Shown here: in pieces, positions 8,216 to 17,536 of the stretch
Position numbering within the stretch: position 1 is the first letter of the stretch
How the letters are laid out: the number at the start of each line of letters is the position of its first letter
DNA from: a bacterium
GTDB taxonomy: Bacteria; Actinomycetota; Acidimicrobiia; Spongiisociales; Spongiisociaceae
Direction: 5' to 3'
Assembly: GCA_026710435.1 (NCBI GenBank)
Contig: JAPOQZ010000135.1
Coordinates: 1 to 43,607, forward strand
DNA length: 43,607 nucleotides
Position numbers and translations under genes: made by a program
Notes under the pieces: model-generated
Database searches by the model: none
The model's input: the letters and a program-made list of their open reading frames with translations, nothing else
What the model was told of the DNA's origin: nothing

Positions 8216-9154
8216 GTGTCGACAACCGCACAGCGGGATTTGACCGAGATCTCCGTTCCGGCCCCGGCGATTTCGCCGGCAGCGCGTACCCTACGCGCTC
8301 TCCTGGGCACCATCAACCACAACTGGGCGACCCGGGCAGGTGCCCTTCTGGTGGTGATCTACCTGCTCTTTGCCATCTTCGGTCCCATCTTCACGGGTGA
8401 TCCGCTCGAACTCTCGACCAACCGCCTACTCGAGCCGGGCAGCGAGAGCCTGTTCGGAACCGATCACCTCGGACGGGACATGCTGGCCCGCTCCGCCGAT
8501 GGAGCCCGCATCTCCCTCCTGGTAGCGGTCATGAGCGTCCTTCTGGGCCTGATCCTGGCCGTTCCCGCCGGGATGATCGCCGGGTACCGCGGCGGCACCA
8601 TGATCGACGAGGTGATCATGCGGTCCGTCGATGTGATCCTCGCCCTCCCCCTGTTCGTGCTCGGGATGTTCGTGTTAGGCCTGACTGGGATCGGTCCCAC
8701 CCAGGTGGGCCCGATCGAGATTCCCGGCGCATGGAAGGTGGTCCTGCTCATAGCCCTGGCGGCTACGCCCTTCTTCGCGCGGGTCGCCCGGGCGGCCACC
8801 CTGGTGGAGGTCCACGAGGACTACGTGGACGCGTTGAAGGTGGTGGGGGTGCCCCGCCGCCGGATCCTGTTCCGCGAGGTGATAGTAAACGTAGCGCCTC
8901 CGGTGCTCGTCCAGGCCTTTCTCTGGATCGCCATCGCGATCTTCGCTGAGGCCGCTCTGAGCTTTCTCGGTCTCGGTATCCAGCCCCCCGCCCCGACGAT
9001 CGGGAACATCCTCTTCGACGCTACAGCTTTCATGTTGCTGGGTGCGTGGTGGTACTCGCTGTTCCCGGGGATGGTCCTGCTGGTGGCGACCGTCGGCTTC
9101 AACCTGGTGGGAGACGGGTTGAACGACCTACTAGACCCGCAACTCCGCCAGTAG
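8216..9154 (+). CDS. ABC transporter permease, DppC/OppC type
   Basis: A 312-residue inner-membrane permease of a dipeptide/oligopeptide/nickel-type importer. An N-terminal cytoplasmic tail (1-35) precedes a first membrane helix at about 42-62, then the OppC-type motif FGTDHLGRD. Five further hydrophobic segments follow, and the hallmark EAALSFLGLGIQPP motif lies near 252-265. The GTG start has GAAGG about 7 nt upstream. The partner DppB-type permease (13329-14297), the binding protein (11425-13185) and two ATPases (34893-36927) are separated from it, so the transporter is scattered among catabolic genes. The downstream cupin gene is convergent and abuts stop to stop. The substrate is unknown. 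Confidence 0.9.
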   Translation: MSTTAQRDLTEISVPAPAISPAARTLRALLGTINHNWATRAGALLVVIYLLFAIFGPIFTGDPLELSTNRLLEPGSESLFGTDHLGRDMLARSADGARISLLVAVMSVLLGLILAVPAGMIAGYRGGTMIDEVIMRSVDVILALPLFVLGMFVLGLTGIGPTQVGPIEIPGAWKVVLLIALAATPFFARVARAATLVEVHEDYVDALKVVGVPRRRILFREVIVNVAPPVLVQAFLWIAIAIFAEAALSFLGLGIQPPAPTIGNILFDATAFMLLGAWWYSLFPGMVLLVATVGFNLVGDGLNDLLDPQLRQ

Positions 9155-10006
9155 TCAACCCGCTCGCGCGCCGGCAGGCTGCGGATCCTCCACCTTCTCG
9201 CCACTCAGCGCGCAGCCCGAGGCATAGGTCACCTCCAACCACATGCATCCCGTCCCGGAGGCGGCACCGCGGTCCCACGCCCAGACCGTTCCGGGTGGCT
9301 GCTCGATGAACCAGTCGGCACGGACCTCCCGCCGCTCACCATCGACCACCAGCGCCATGCCGCCCGCTAGCACGTATGCGAACCTCAGGGCCCGCCCGTG
9401 GAAGCCGGCCCGCTTGTCCTGGGGTGCCTCCCATCCGCCCGGCACGTACCGGAGCTTGGCCCGGAATCCCCCGATCGGGTCCTCCCGTAGCCACTTCATG
9501 CTCACCCCGTCGAGGTCGGGATCCGCTTCCCACTCCAGCGAGGTGGCACTCTGGCGGATGAAGTTGTCAGGCCAGTCCACCACGTCGGGAGGAACGTTGT
9601 CGGGCCCCGCCAGGAGTACCTCCGAGGGTCCTTCCTCGTAGTTCAGCAGGACGCACGGACCCTGCCGGAAAGCCGCTCGAGGATGGCCCTGCCCGGCATG
9701 CAGGCTGTACGCGGGCCGGCTCATGAACGTCCCCTCGCGGAAGTGCACCAACTCGCCTTCGACCTGCCTGGGATGGACGAACTCGTAGATCACGAAGTGG
9801 CCTGACAGGCAGTAGGCCCACTCGTGGTACGTGTGGTAGTGGGGACCCTTGCCCGGGTCGGTTCGATCCCAGGCGGCGTTCGCCTCGAAGTACACGTAGT
9901 CGAGGTGGCTCCCATCCGGCCCGTCGAATAGACGTTTAGCCCGCCCGCCGAACATCTCCGCTGTCCAACCCATGGCGTTGACATCGGTGAGTTTCATTGA
10001 CTCCAT
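9155..10006 (-). CDS. Bicupin-type protein (cupin domain)
   Basis: A 283-residue protein with two cupin-like beta-barrel halves. The first, about 40-130, contains HYHTYHEWAYCLSG, which supplies the His/Glu metal ligands. The second, about 180-255, has YVLAGGMALVVDGE and fewer metal-type residues, so only the first site may bind metal. Start ATG 10006 (MESMKL) is preferred over an upstream frame at 10093 because GGAGGT lies 4 nt before it. A relative of similar architecture is encoded at 37613-38416. Cupins of this type include dioxygenases and isomerases; no specific reaction can be assigned. It lies between the permease and a PrpD gene. Confidence 0.75.
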   Translation of the reverse strand: MESMKLTDVNAMGWTAEMFGGRAKRLFDGPDGSHLDYVYFEANAAWDRTDPGKGPHYHTYHEWAYCLSGHFVIYEFVHPRQVEGELVHFREGTFMSRPAYSLHAGQGHPRAAFRQGPCVLLNYEEGPSEVLLAGPDNVPPDVVDWPDNFIRQSATSLEWEADPDLDGVSMKWLREDPIGGFRAKLRYVPGGWEAPQDKRAGFHGRALRFAYVLAGGMALVVDGERREVRADWFIEQPPGTVWAWDRGAASGTGCMWLEVTYASGCALSGEKVEDPQPAGARAG

Positions 10007-10061
10007 CGTTACCTCCAGACACCGGACTCGGTGGTCACGGCTAGAAGCCCCCGGGCGCCCT

Positions 10062-11393
10062 TCAGGCCACCATGGAAGCGATCGATCTGACATCGGGAAC
10101 CGTCTCCAGCCCCATCAGGGTCCCGTAGAGCGCCGCGGCCCTCTCCGCACCGAGACCGGGCTCGACGAGTCCTAGGAACTTCGCCTCGAAGCCGGCTTCG
10201 CTGATCGGCGTACCCGCGCTACCCGGCACGTCGCGCATCAGGATCGACTCGGTGAACACCTCGCCCCTGGCTTGGACCTCCACCGTGTTGGCCATATCCC
10301 CCCGCCGTTTCTCGTTGCGGGCTCGCGTGGCCTCGGGATCCTCGACGATCTCCACTCGGGCGCACAAGCGCCGGGCCGCTCGGTCAGCGAGTCGGTCCGG
10401 GGTGAACCAGGCCCGGCCCGGCGGTATTTGCATCGCCTGCATGGTGATGCCCCAATGCGTGCTGTAGATGGCCTGCCAGTAGTTCTCCGGCTCGGGTTCG
10501 AACTGGTGTGGATCCAGGTAGATGCTCGGAAGCCGGGCGGTGATCCGCTCGATCTCGCCCACCCCGATGGATTCGCGCCGCACGATCCGTCCGACGAGAT
10601 GCAGCGCCCCGTTGCATCCCCGGCTCGCCGGGTAGGGCTTGAGTTCCAGTTCGTTGGCGGTATGCACGAAGCCGGTCGGCGATCCGAGCCGGTCCAGGTC
10701 GTAGTCGGCCTCATGGAAGTCGAGTTCGTCGCGAAGGCCCCCGTAGCCGTGCCGGGCCAGCAACGCCGCTTGGACCCCGAGCCGGCATATCCACAGATTG
10801 CCGATCCCGAGCGGGCTCACCCGCTTGGTGGGGGGAGGCCAGAAGCGGAGTAGGTCGCTGGTCGGCAGGTCCCAGGAGAACCCGATGGCCCGGTTGAGCG
10901 TCTCGACGTCCAGCCCCAGCAGCTTGCCGGCAACGATGGCCACGCACGTCGCGTGGTGGCGGAGAACGTCGCCGTCCCGCCTGGCGTGATGGAAGCGGGC
11001 GTTGATCTCGTACCCGAGGATGGCCGCGGTGAGCACGTCGGCCCCGGAGGCGCCCACGCGCTGGCCCACGGCAATGGCGGTGTGGACCATTGCCGGCCCG
11101 GCATGGAGGCCGGGGCCGGTCTCCTCGAAGTCGGTGTCCCTCGCCACCTGCGCGTTGACCGCCGCGGCCACTTCGGCGGGCACGCGACGACCGTCGGCGA
11201 CCAGCACCGCCTCCTCCGGACCGCCGAGTTCCGCCGCGTAGTCGCACAGCGGCCGGCCGGTTACCTGGTAGCCCATGAAGCAGAGACCCACCGAGTCGGC
11301 AACGAGACGGATGATCCGGTCGACGGCCGGGCGCGGGAGGTCGCCGAACGTTGTGTCCGTGACCTCCCTGGCGAGCGCCGCCGTGACACTCAC
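10062..11393 (-). CDS. MmgE/PrpD family protein (paralogue 2)
   Basis: 443 residues, a full-length MmgE/PrpD protein closely similar to the copy at 42037-43368. Shared blocks include DFEETGPGLH near residue 86, GYEINARF near 129 and RRDGDVLRHH near 139. The GTG start at 11393 lies 31 bp downstream of the binding-protein gene on the same strand, so it is probably transcribed with that transporter component. This link suggests the imported ligand or a breakdown product is its substrate. Family reactions are dehydration, decarboxylation or epimerisation of small carboxylates; which one applies here is unknown. Confidence 0.85.
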   Translation of the reverse strand: MSVTAALAREVTDTTFGDLPRPAVDRIIRLVADSVGLCFMGYQVTGRPLCDYAAELGGPEEAVLVADGRRVPAEVAAAVNAQVARDTDFEETGPGLHAGPAMVHTAIAVGQRVGASGADVLTAAILGYEINARFHHARRDGDVLRHHATCVAIVAGKLLGLDVETLNRAIGFSWDLPTSDLLRFWPPPTKRVSPLGIGNLWICRLGVQAALLARHGYGGLRDELDFHEADYDLDRLGSPTGFVHTANELELKPYPASRGCNGALHLVGRIVRRESIGVGEIERITARLPSIYLDPHQFEPEPENYWQAIYSTHWGITMQAMQIPPGRAWFTPDRLADRAARRLCARVEIVEDPEATRARNEKRRGDMANTVEVQARGEVFTESILMRDVPGSAGTPISEAGFEAKFLGLVEPGLGAERAAALYGTLMGLETVPDVRSIASMVA

Positions 11394-11424
11394 GACGGCG
11401 CCCGTCCTCCCATCGGTGTTGTGA

Positions 11425-13185
11425 TCAGGCGACGAAGCTGGTGTTCTCTAACGCCAGCCGGTTGGTCCGCATCGGTCCGAGAAGGTTCCCCTGCAGGCTG
11501 GAATGGGTCGAGATGACAAACGGCGGGTACACCGGCGGCGTCATCACGAAGTCCAGCGTCAGGATCTCGTTGGCGCGCCGCCACATGGCGAACCGGGTGG
11601 CGTTGTCGGGCTCGCCGAACGAGTCACTGATCAACTGGGTGTACTCGTCGTTGTAGTACTTCATGGTGTTGAAGAAGTGATCCGAACGGGCGGTGCCCAG
11701 CGAACTCCAAGCGGTCGCGCCTTGGGACGGTCCGTCGGTCGACACGCTGACCCCGATGTCGTAGTCGGAGTCGAAGAAGAGTGCGACCCAGGCTGCGATC
11801 TCCAGGAAGGCCAGGTTGGCCTTCAGACCCACCGCCAACCATTGCTGCTGCAGAACCGCCCCGAGATCGCGAACCGTCGGCGAGTTGATGAACATGATGT
11901 CGAACTCAACGAGGTCTCCCTCGGCGATGTTCCCCTCTTCGTCGAAGACCAGGTTGGTTGCCTCCGACATGAGCGCCCGCGCCGTCGCGAGGTCGGCGGT
12001 GTCGGTGAAGGGCGTGAAAGTGGGGTCGTACCCGCCTGTGGCAGGTCCCAGCATGCCCTGGGCGATGGTCCCGAGGCCACCGAAGACCACGTCGTTGACC
12101 GCTTGGCGATCCATCGAACGCGCCATCGCCTCCACGATGCGCTTGTCGCTGAAGGGTTCGCGGCCCACGTTGTTCCACCACAGGATCTCGAAGGGCGACT
12201 GCTGGTTGAGCACGCTGATGTTGGGCTCCGCCTCCAGCAACGGCACCGAGTTTGGCTCGGTCTCCGGGTAGACGGTCGAGTCGCCCCGGATCAGGTTCAC
12301 CAGCCGCGCCCCGTTGTCCGCCACGAACCGGAACTCCACGCCGTCGATCTGCGGCTGCGTACCCCAGTAGTTCTCGTTGCGGGCAAAGCTGGCCGAGGAA
12401 CCCTGGTCGTACTCCGTATGCACGAACGGTCCCGTACCGAGGAACTTGTCCGTCGCCTCGAAATTGTCGGGGTGGCGGATCGACATGAGCGCCAGTTTGT
12501 CGAGGAAGATCGAGAACGGCTTGCTGAAGTTGACCCTCAGCAGGTTGTCCTCGAGTGCCTCTGTGCTCTCTATCCCGAAGGCGAAGCGGCTTCGCCAGAT
12601 ACCTGACTCGGCCCCCTTGGCGAACAGGTCGACCACGTGATGGGCAGTCAAGGTGTCACCGTTGTGGAACTGGACACCCTCCCTGATGGGGATATCCCAG
12701 GTGAGGCCGTCGTCGGTGGCGGTGGGCAGTTCGGTGGCCAGCCAGGGGATGATGTTCAGATCGTCGTCGTAGCGGTAGAGAGGTTCCTCTACCAGATCGG
12801 ACATCCAGATGACGTACTGGAAGTTGAACTGCCACGGGTTGAGTGCCGGCGGCTCGGTGGCCTGGTCGACGACGACGATCCCGCCGACCTGGGCCGGCTG
12901 GGTGGTCGTCGGGGCGGTGGAAGCCACCGTGGTGGTCAAAGGCGCTTCGGTGGTCGTCGGGGCGGCCTCGTCCATCATGGCTTCGGTCGTGGCCGGGGCC
13001 GTGGTGGCCGGTGGGGACGTAGCGGCAGGAGGGGTCGCAGCCTCCTCCGCATCCTGGCCACAGGCAGCGAGCACACCCCCTGCAGCTGCCACCGCGGACA
13101 TCGTGATGAACCGCCGGCGGCTGATGAGCTTCCGATCTTCGTGGGGTTCCACGACTCCCTGGCCATCAGCAGTGTGCTCAGCCAT
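11425..13185 (-). CDS. ABC transporter substrate-binding lipoprotein, family 5, Tat-exported
   Basis: 586 residues. The twin-arginine motif SRRRFIT at about 22-28 and a lipobox ending in Cys42 (VLAAC) predict folded export and membrane anchoring. A long Thr/Pro/Ala-rich linker (about 50-100) follows, then a bacterial extracellular solute-binding family 5 domain that includes WDIPIREGVQFHNGDT. Family 5 proteins bind oligopeptides, nickel chelates, opines or sugars. The gene is divergent from the DppB-type permease at 13329, with a shared intergenic region of about 140 bp that should contain both promoters. PrpD paralogue 2 follows on the same strand. Confidence 0.9.
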   Translation of the reverse strand: MAEHTADGQGVVEPHEDRKLISRRRFITMSAVAAAGGVLAACGQDAEEAATPPAATSPPATTAPATTEAMMDEAAPTTTEAPLTTTVASTAPTTTQPAQVGGIVVVDQATEPPALNPWQFNFQYVIWMSDLVEEPLYRYDDDLNIIPWLATELPTATDDGLTWDIPIREGVQFHNGDTLTAHHVVDLFAKGAESGIWRSRFAFGIESTEALEDNLLRVNFSKPFSIFLDKLALMSIRHPDNFEATDKFLGTGPFVHTEYDQGSSASFARNENYWGTQPQIDGVEFRFVADNGARLVNLIRGDSTVYPETEPNSVPLLEAEPNISVLNQQSPFEILWWNNVGREPFSDKRIVEAMARSMDRQAVNDVVFGGLGTIAQGMLGPATGGYDPTFTPFTDTADLATARALMSEATNLVFDEEGNIAEGDLVEFDIMFINSPTVRDLGAVLQQQWLAVGLKANLAFLEIAAWVALFFDSDYDIGVSVSTDGPSQGATAWSSLGTARSDHFFNTMKYYNDEYTQLISDSFGEPDNATRFAMWRRANEILTLDFVMTPPVYPPFVISTHSSLQGNLLGPMRTNRLALENTSFVA

Positions 13186-13328
13186 ATACCCTCCCGTAAT
13201 AGCGGCAACTCGACAGTACTAGCCCCGCTCGGTCTCCTGCCGGAAAAAACCCGCGAAATCTGCGGCGGGGGGCTCTCGGGCGTATGATGAAGACCCAAAC
13301 ATACGCCGGATCCCCCCCAGGAGGTGCG

Positions 13329-14297
13329 TTGCGGAGCTACGTACTTCGTCGCCTGGTCGCCACAGTCATCGTGTTCTGGGCCGTACTCACGCTGGTGTTC
13401 ATGTTCATCCAGCTCACGCCGGGCAACATCGTTCTACTGTTCACCGGTACCGATGCCACGCCGGAGCAGCGGGCCGAGGTGATGGCCCGGCTCGGCCTCG
13501 ACCAGCCTCTCCTCGTCCAGTACTGGCGCTACCTCGTCAACGTTCTCCAGGGTGACTTGGGGCAATCGAACCTGAGCCTCGCTCCGGTGACCGAACTCAT
13601 CGCCGACCGGGCGATCCCGACCCTGCAGTTGGCCGTGACCACCGCCATCGCGGCAACCGTGGTGGCGATGCTGCTCGGGTTGATCGCGGCGGCCCGCTAC
13701 GGGGGCTTCCTCGACGGCTTTATCCGGGTCGCATCGGTGGTGGCCATATCTATCCCCAACTTCTGGCTCGGTCTGCTGCTGCTGATGGTGTTCGGCCTGT
13801 ATATCACCGACCTCCTACCCGCCGGAGGGTGGGTGGCTTTTTCCGAGGACTGGCGGCAGAACCTGCTCCACCTGATCCTCCCTTCCTTCGTTCTCGGCCT
13901 GGCGACCATCGCCATCGTGACCAAGACGTTGCGGGCGTCCATGCTCGACACGCTGCAGCGAGACTACGTCACCTTCGCCCGGTCGATGGGCTTGCAGGAG
14001 CGGCGGGGAGTGGGCCGCGTCGCCCTGCCCCACGCGATCATCCCGACCACAACAGTCATCGGGTTGCTGGTGGGCTTCCTCGTGAGCGGGTCGGTTATCG
14101 TCGAGACCGTCTTTACCATCCCGGGGGTCGGCCAGTTGATGGTCGATTCCTTCCGCAAGCAGGACATCCCGGTTGCGGTGGGCGCCACCCTGTTCACAGC
14201 CGTGTTCTTCCTTCTCCTCAACTTCGCGGTCGACATCCTCTACGCATACTTCAACCCCAAGATTCGCGAGCTCTACCTGCGAACCCAGACATCGTGA
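13329..14297 (+). CDS. ABC transporter permease, DppB/OppB type
   Basis: About 322 residues and six membrane segments, with the N-terminal RSYVLRRLVATVIVFWAV helix characteristic of DppB. The cytoplasmic coupling loop lies around DYVTFARSMGLQERR. I chose TTG 13329 over an ATG at 13284: AGGAGGT sits 4-10 nt before the TTG, and the protein then starts at the conserved RSYVLRR position, while the 15 upstream residues look non-family. It pairs with the DppC-type permease at 8216. Its stop overlaps the start of an alpha/beta hydrolase by 1 nt (TGATG), placing a catabolic enzyme in the same transcript. Confidence 0.88.
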   Translation: MRSYVLRRLVATVIVFWAVLTLVFMFIQLTPGNIVLLFTGTDATPEQRAEVMARLGLDQPLLVQYWRYLVNVLQGDLGQSNLSLAPVTELIADRAIPTLQLAVTTAIAATVVAMLLGLIAAARYGGFLDGFIRVASVVAISIPNFWLGLLLLMVFGLYITDLLPAGGWVAFSEDWRQNLLHLILPSFVLGLATIAIVTKTLRASMLDTLQRDYVTFARSMGLQERRGVGRVALPHAIIPTTTVIGLLVGFLVSGSVIVETVFTIPGVGQLMVDSFRKQDIPVAVGATLFTAVFFLLLNFAVDILYAYFNPKIRELYLRTQTS

Positions 14298-15124
14298 TGG
14301 TGGCTCCGCCGGCGGCGGGGCGCGGCTACGTGGACACCCCCGGCGGACAGGTTCATTTCATGGCTTCGGGCTCGGGCGCTCCCCTGGTCCTGCTACATAT
14401 GACGTCGGATGCGGCCAGCCAGTGGACCAGCGTGCTGCCGGTGTTCGGTGCGCGGGGCCTGAGGGCGGTGGCGCTGGACATCCCTGGGCATGGCGCCTCT
14501 TACACGCCCGACTTCAAGCCCGGTGGACCGGACAACGCCAGGATGGTGATCGAGGCCCTGGATGGGTTGGGCATCGACCGCTTCCACCTGCTCGGACGGC
14601 ACTTCGGAGCCACGGTGGCAGCCTGGATCGCCCTGCGTTACCCGCAACGGGTGAGGACCGTCACTTTCAACGGGTACCCGATGGTGAACGAGAAATGGCG
14701 CCACCGCCTCGCGGCCGACGAGCCACGGCCCTACCGGCGTGGCGGTGACGAGATCCGCCGCTACTGGGCCACCCGCTGGAGGATGAGCGACATGGGTCGT
14801 CCACAGGGGTCACCGACCGGCTTCACGGAGGCCCAAGCGTTGCGGACCTTCATAGCCAAGCTTCAGGCAGGCCCGAACTGGCACTACGCCCATCACACCG
14901 TGGCCGCCACCGACCACGCGAAGATGGCGCGGAGCATCGAGATTCCCGTACTGGTGCTAACCGGACGGCGCGACTACTTCTTCGAGGAGAACCGTACCGC
15001 CGCCTCGCTCTTCCCCGACGGACGCTTCCTTGAACTCCCGGACGGCGGTGTCGACGCCATCGACGAGCTAACCGACCTGTTCTGCGAAACGGTCGTCGCC
15101 TTCATCGAGGAGAAGGGCAGCTGA
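14297..15124 (+). CDS. Alpha/beta hydrolase with GRHFG in place of GxSxG
   Basis: 275 residues with the alpha/beta hydrolase fold: strand 3 and oxyanion loop VLLHMTSDAA (31-40), DIPGHG (61-66), nucleophile elbow LLGRHFGAT (98-106), and acid loop LTGRRDYFFEENR in the C-terminal third. The nucleophile position (residue 102) is His rather than Ser, Asp or Cys. The expected catalytic His region reads LPDGGVDAID with no His. Only the part from 14297 belongs to the protein; a longer open frame upstream lies inside the permease gene. It is closely similar to the protein at 16397-17230. The reaction is unknown and a canonical Ser-hydrolase mechanism is unlikely. Confidence 0.85.
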   Translation: MVAPPAAGRGYVDTPGGQVHFMASGSGAPLVLLHMTSDAASQWTSVLPVFGARGLRAVALDIPGHGASYTPDFKPGGPDNARMVIEALDGLGIDRFHLLGRHFGATVAAWIALRYPQRVRTVTFNGYPMVNEKWRHRLAADEPRPYRRGGDEIRRYWATRWRMSDMGRPQGSPTGFTEAQALRTFIAKLQAGPNWHYAHHTVAATDHAKMARSIEIPVLVLTGRRDYFFEENRTAASLFPDGRFLELPDGGVDAIDELTDLFCETVVAFIEEKGS

Positions 15125-15139
15125 CCACCCCTCCGAGGG

Positions 15140-16102
15140 TCAGGCAAGCGCGGCCAGGCCGTCGAACGTTGCAAATAGGTCCGGATCCGCGGGCGTAGGC
15201 CTCGGGAGGGTGCCGATAGGCGAGAGGATCGGCACGTCAACCCCGGCCTCCCGGTACTCGTCGAGTCGCTCCCGCGCATACTCGGGCGGACCGCCGATGG
15301 CCAGCGAGTCCAGAGCCGCGTCGCTGACCCCGCCCGGTCCGAGATCGACCCCCGCCACCTTCAACTGGTACTGGTAGAAGGGGAACCGGTAGTAGCTCTT
15401 GATCGAATAGTGGAGCAGCGGGATCGCCTCCTCCCTGGTGGGTCGCAGGAGCGTGTTGACGAAGGCGTAGATCTTGATGTCGCCGGGATCTCGGCCGTTC
15501 GCACGGGCGGTGTCATCGAGGAGCTTGCGCATCCTCCTTATGTAGGGCAGGGGCGCCATCGAGAGGACCACACCGTCAGCAGCCTGGCCGGCCAACTCGA
15601 ACATCTTCGGTCCGAGCGCGGCCAGGTAGATGGGTACCCGCTGGGGAGGCGCCCAGGCCACCGCAGGACCGGTGATCTGGTAACGCTCGGTGCGGATGTC
15701 GAGCGGACCGCCGTCCGAATCCAGGGCCCGGCGAACGGTCTCCAGGTAGTCGCGCATGCGGGAGAGGGGCTTCGGCATGTCCATGCCCCAGCCGTCCACG
15801 TTCACTTCCTGGTGCCCGGTTCCCATACCCAGGATGAACCGGCCACCTGACAACTGCTGTACGACGGCGGTCTCGTTGGCTAGCTGGTACGGGTGGCGGG
15901 CGTAGATGTTCACGATGCCGGAACCGAGCGTGAGCCGCTCGGTCTCCAGCGCGAGCGCGGCCAGCAGCGTCATGGCGTCGTTGTAGGCCTCGGTCACGAA
16001 CAGGTGCGACAACCCGGTGTCCTCGAGCCGCCGAGCGTATTCGACCAGGGGTCCGGGACCGTCAACCCCCTTGAAGAAGTACGCCACTCCGAGATCCGCC
16101 AT
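15140..16102 (-). CDS. LLM-class flavin/F420-dependent oxidoreductase (paralogue 1)
   Basis: A 320-residue TIM-barrel protein of the bacterial luciferase-like superfamily. Features are the N-terminal GVAYFF strand, LFVTEAYND at 35-43, GSGIVNIYARHP near 60-71, GRFILGMGTGHQ near 87-98, and a conserved PIYLAALGPKM segment. Such enzymes use F420H2 or FMNH2 for hydride transfer or oxygenation; actinobacterial members with this layout often use F420, but the cofactor is not proven here. An AAGGAGG site lies 5 nt before the ATG. It converges with the hydrolase upstream. It is most similar to the paralogue at 33832-34824, sharing LFVTES/AxNDAMT. Confidence 0.88.
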   Translation of the reverse strand: MADLGVAYFFKGVDGPGPLVEYARRLEDTGLSHLFVTEAYNDAMTLLAALALETERLTLGSGIVNIYARHPYQLANETAVVQQLSGGRFILGMGTGHQEVNVDGWGMDMPKPLSRMRDYLETVRRALDSDGGPLDIRTERYQITGPAVAWAPPQRVPIYLAALGPKMFELAGQAADGVVLSMAPLPYIRRMRKLLDDTARANGRDPGDIKIYAFVNTLLRPTREEAIPLLHYSIKSYYRFPFYQYQLKVAGVDLGPGGVSDAALDSLAIGGPPEYARERLDEYREAGVDVPILSPIGTLPRPTPADPDLFATFDGLAALA

Positions 16103-16135
16103 GCTTGCCTCCTTGTTCGGATCGCCCTTCCTGCG

Positions 16136-16351
16136 AGGCTAGCCCTGCTTCACTTCATGTTTCCAGACAGACCCGCGGCAACATGCCGCATCAACGACGT
16201 CATCGCGACCGCGCCCGGCTTCACGCGACGGGGTGAAGGTCGCGCAGGGGCCGAGAAGGGACTATCGAAACGCATAATCCCTGGTCAGAAGCTCATATCC
16301 CATATCCCGTTCGTCCAGTTCAAACCCCCGCATGGAAAATCGGGGCTAACC
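16136..16351. repeat. Dispersed repeat A, copy 1 (uninterrupted)
   Basis: About 216 bp that align along their length with 23986-24300. Shared landmarks in order are AGGCTAGCCC, a small hairpin near CGGCAACATGCCG, TAATCCCTGGTCAGAAG, and AAACCCCCGCATG followed by CGGGGCTA. It fills the gap between the LLM gene and the next hydrolase. This copy has no MITE and so represents the empty site for the insertion in copy 2. Fragments of its right end also occur near 8170 and 17395. No coding frame was seen. Confidence 0.7.
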
Positions 16352-16396
16352 CGCGTCGGCGCAAGTATGGTTGGCGCAGCGAGCCCGTGAGGTGCG

Positions 16397-17230
16397 ATGG
16401 CGATCAGGAAGGGTTACGTAGATACCGATCTGGGGCAGGTGCACTACCTGGCTAGCGGGGATGGGATCCCACTGGTGCTGCTCCACCAGACCTCCGATGC
16501 AGCCGGCATGTGGGAGAACGTCCTGCCTCGCTTCGCGCAAGCCGGCTACCGCGCGGTGGCCATCGACATCCCGGGGCACGGACAGTCTGACCCGCCTCCC
16601 AGCCAGCCGGACGGGCCCGAATTCGCCCGGCGGGTCGACGAGGTCACCCGCCTGCTCGGGATGGACCGCTACAGCGTCCTGGGTCACCACTTCGGCGCCA
16701 CGGTGGCGCTATGGATGGCGGCCGACTATCCGAGAAGGGTCACCCACCTCCTCTTCTACGGTCTTCCTCAGGTGCCGGAGGAGAACGAGCACTTCGCCTT
16801 CGTCAACCGGGATTACATGAGCAATGCCAAGCCCCGCTCCTACGATCGCGACGGTAACGAGGTCCAGCAGGCTTGGATAAGCCGCTGGGACATGAGCGAG
16901 ATGCTGGCCCGACCCGGAGACCGCCTCGCCTACAACAGCGACATCGCCCGCCGCACCATGATCGCCAGGCTGCAGGTGGGCCCGAAGTGGTTCTACGCCT
17001 ACCACACCATCGGGAGGACCGACGAGGTGGAGGTGGCCAAGCGCGTGAAGGCCCCGACCCTGGTGATCTGCGGGAACCGTGACCACTTCTGGGAGGACAA
17101 CCGCACCACCGGAGCCGGCTTGTTCGCCAACGGGCACTTCGCCCCGATGCCGGGTGCCGGCGTAGACGTTGCCGACGAGTATCCGGAGGAGTTCGTCTCG
17201 ATCGTCCACAGGTTCATCCGGGACAACTGA
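16397..17230 (+). CDS. Alpha/beta hydrolase with GHHFG in place of GxSxG
   Basis: A 277-residue alpha/beta hydrolase, a close paralogue of 14297-15124. It has VLLHQTSDAA at 27-36, DIPGHG at 57-62, the elbow VLGHHFGAT at 94-102 with His98 at the nucleophile position, and CGNRDHFWEDNR as acid loop. The usual C-terminal catalytic His is absent (MPGAGVDVADEY). The two proteins also share an RRGDxxxYxxxRWxMSxM-like cap segment, which suggests related substrates. The ATG at 16397 follows GGTGCG, a weak ribosome site. Upstream lies dispersed repeat A; downstream is a 306-bp gap. Confidence 0.85.
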   Translation: MAIRKGYVDTDLGQVHYLASGDGIPLVLLHQTSDAAGMWENVLPRFAQAGYRAVAIDIPGHGQSDPPPSQPDGPEFARRVDEVTRLLGMDRYSVLGHHFGATVALWMAADYPRRVTHLLFYGLPQVPEENEHFAFVNRDYMSNAKPRSYDRDGNEVQQAWISRWDMSEMLARPGDRLAYNSDIARRTMIARLQVGPKWFYAYHTIGRTDEVEVAKRVKAPTLVICGNRDHFWEDNRTTGAGLFANGHFAPMPGAGVDVADEYPEEFVSIVHRFIRDN

Positions 17231-17536
17231 CCGGCACTGGGCCGTTCACTGTCAACCCCGATTGTCCATGCGCGTGGGTTGTCCGAGCGAATGGGGAGCC
17301 GCCGGCAGACTCCTGACCTGGAAGGGCGGCGTGCGCGAGAAGCCACGAAAACAGGTCTGAAGTGGCCTCCCATGGGTGGGTGTGCCCAGAGAGCGTGAAG
17401 AACCGGGGTCAACCGACGAGGGTGTCCTGCGCTATTACGACGGCTGGACCGCGGACACAAGGGCTATCCTCCCATGCCCAGGGATAGGACTCACGGCGGC
17501 TAGTTTGATCGTGGTTCCGTAACGGCTGCGCATAGC
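17231..17536. other. Gap without recognised gene
   Basis: No convincing gene, RNA or terminator was seen in this 306-bp stretch. It contains at about 17395-17414 a short match (GAAGAACCGGGGTCAACC) to the right end of dispersed repeat A. It presumably also holds the promoter of the following exporter operon, but no clear -35/-10 pair was identified. Confidence 0.5.

Noticed and set aside
13829..14296. N-terminal extension of the hydrolase at 14297
   Set aside because: These codons are a different frame of the DppB-type permease and look non-globular; the hydrolase fold begins at 14297 with a TGATG overlap.
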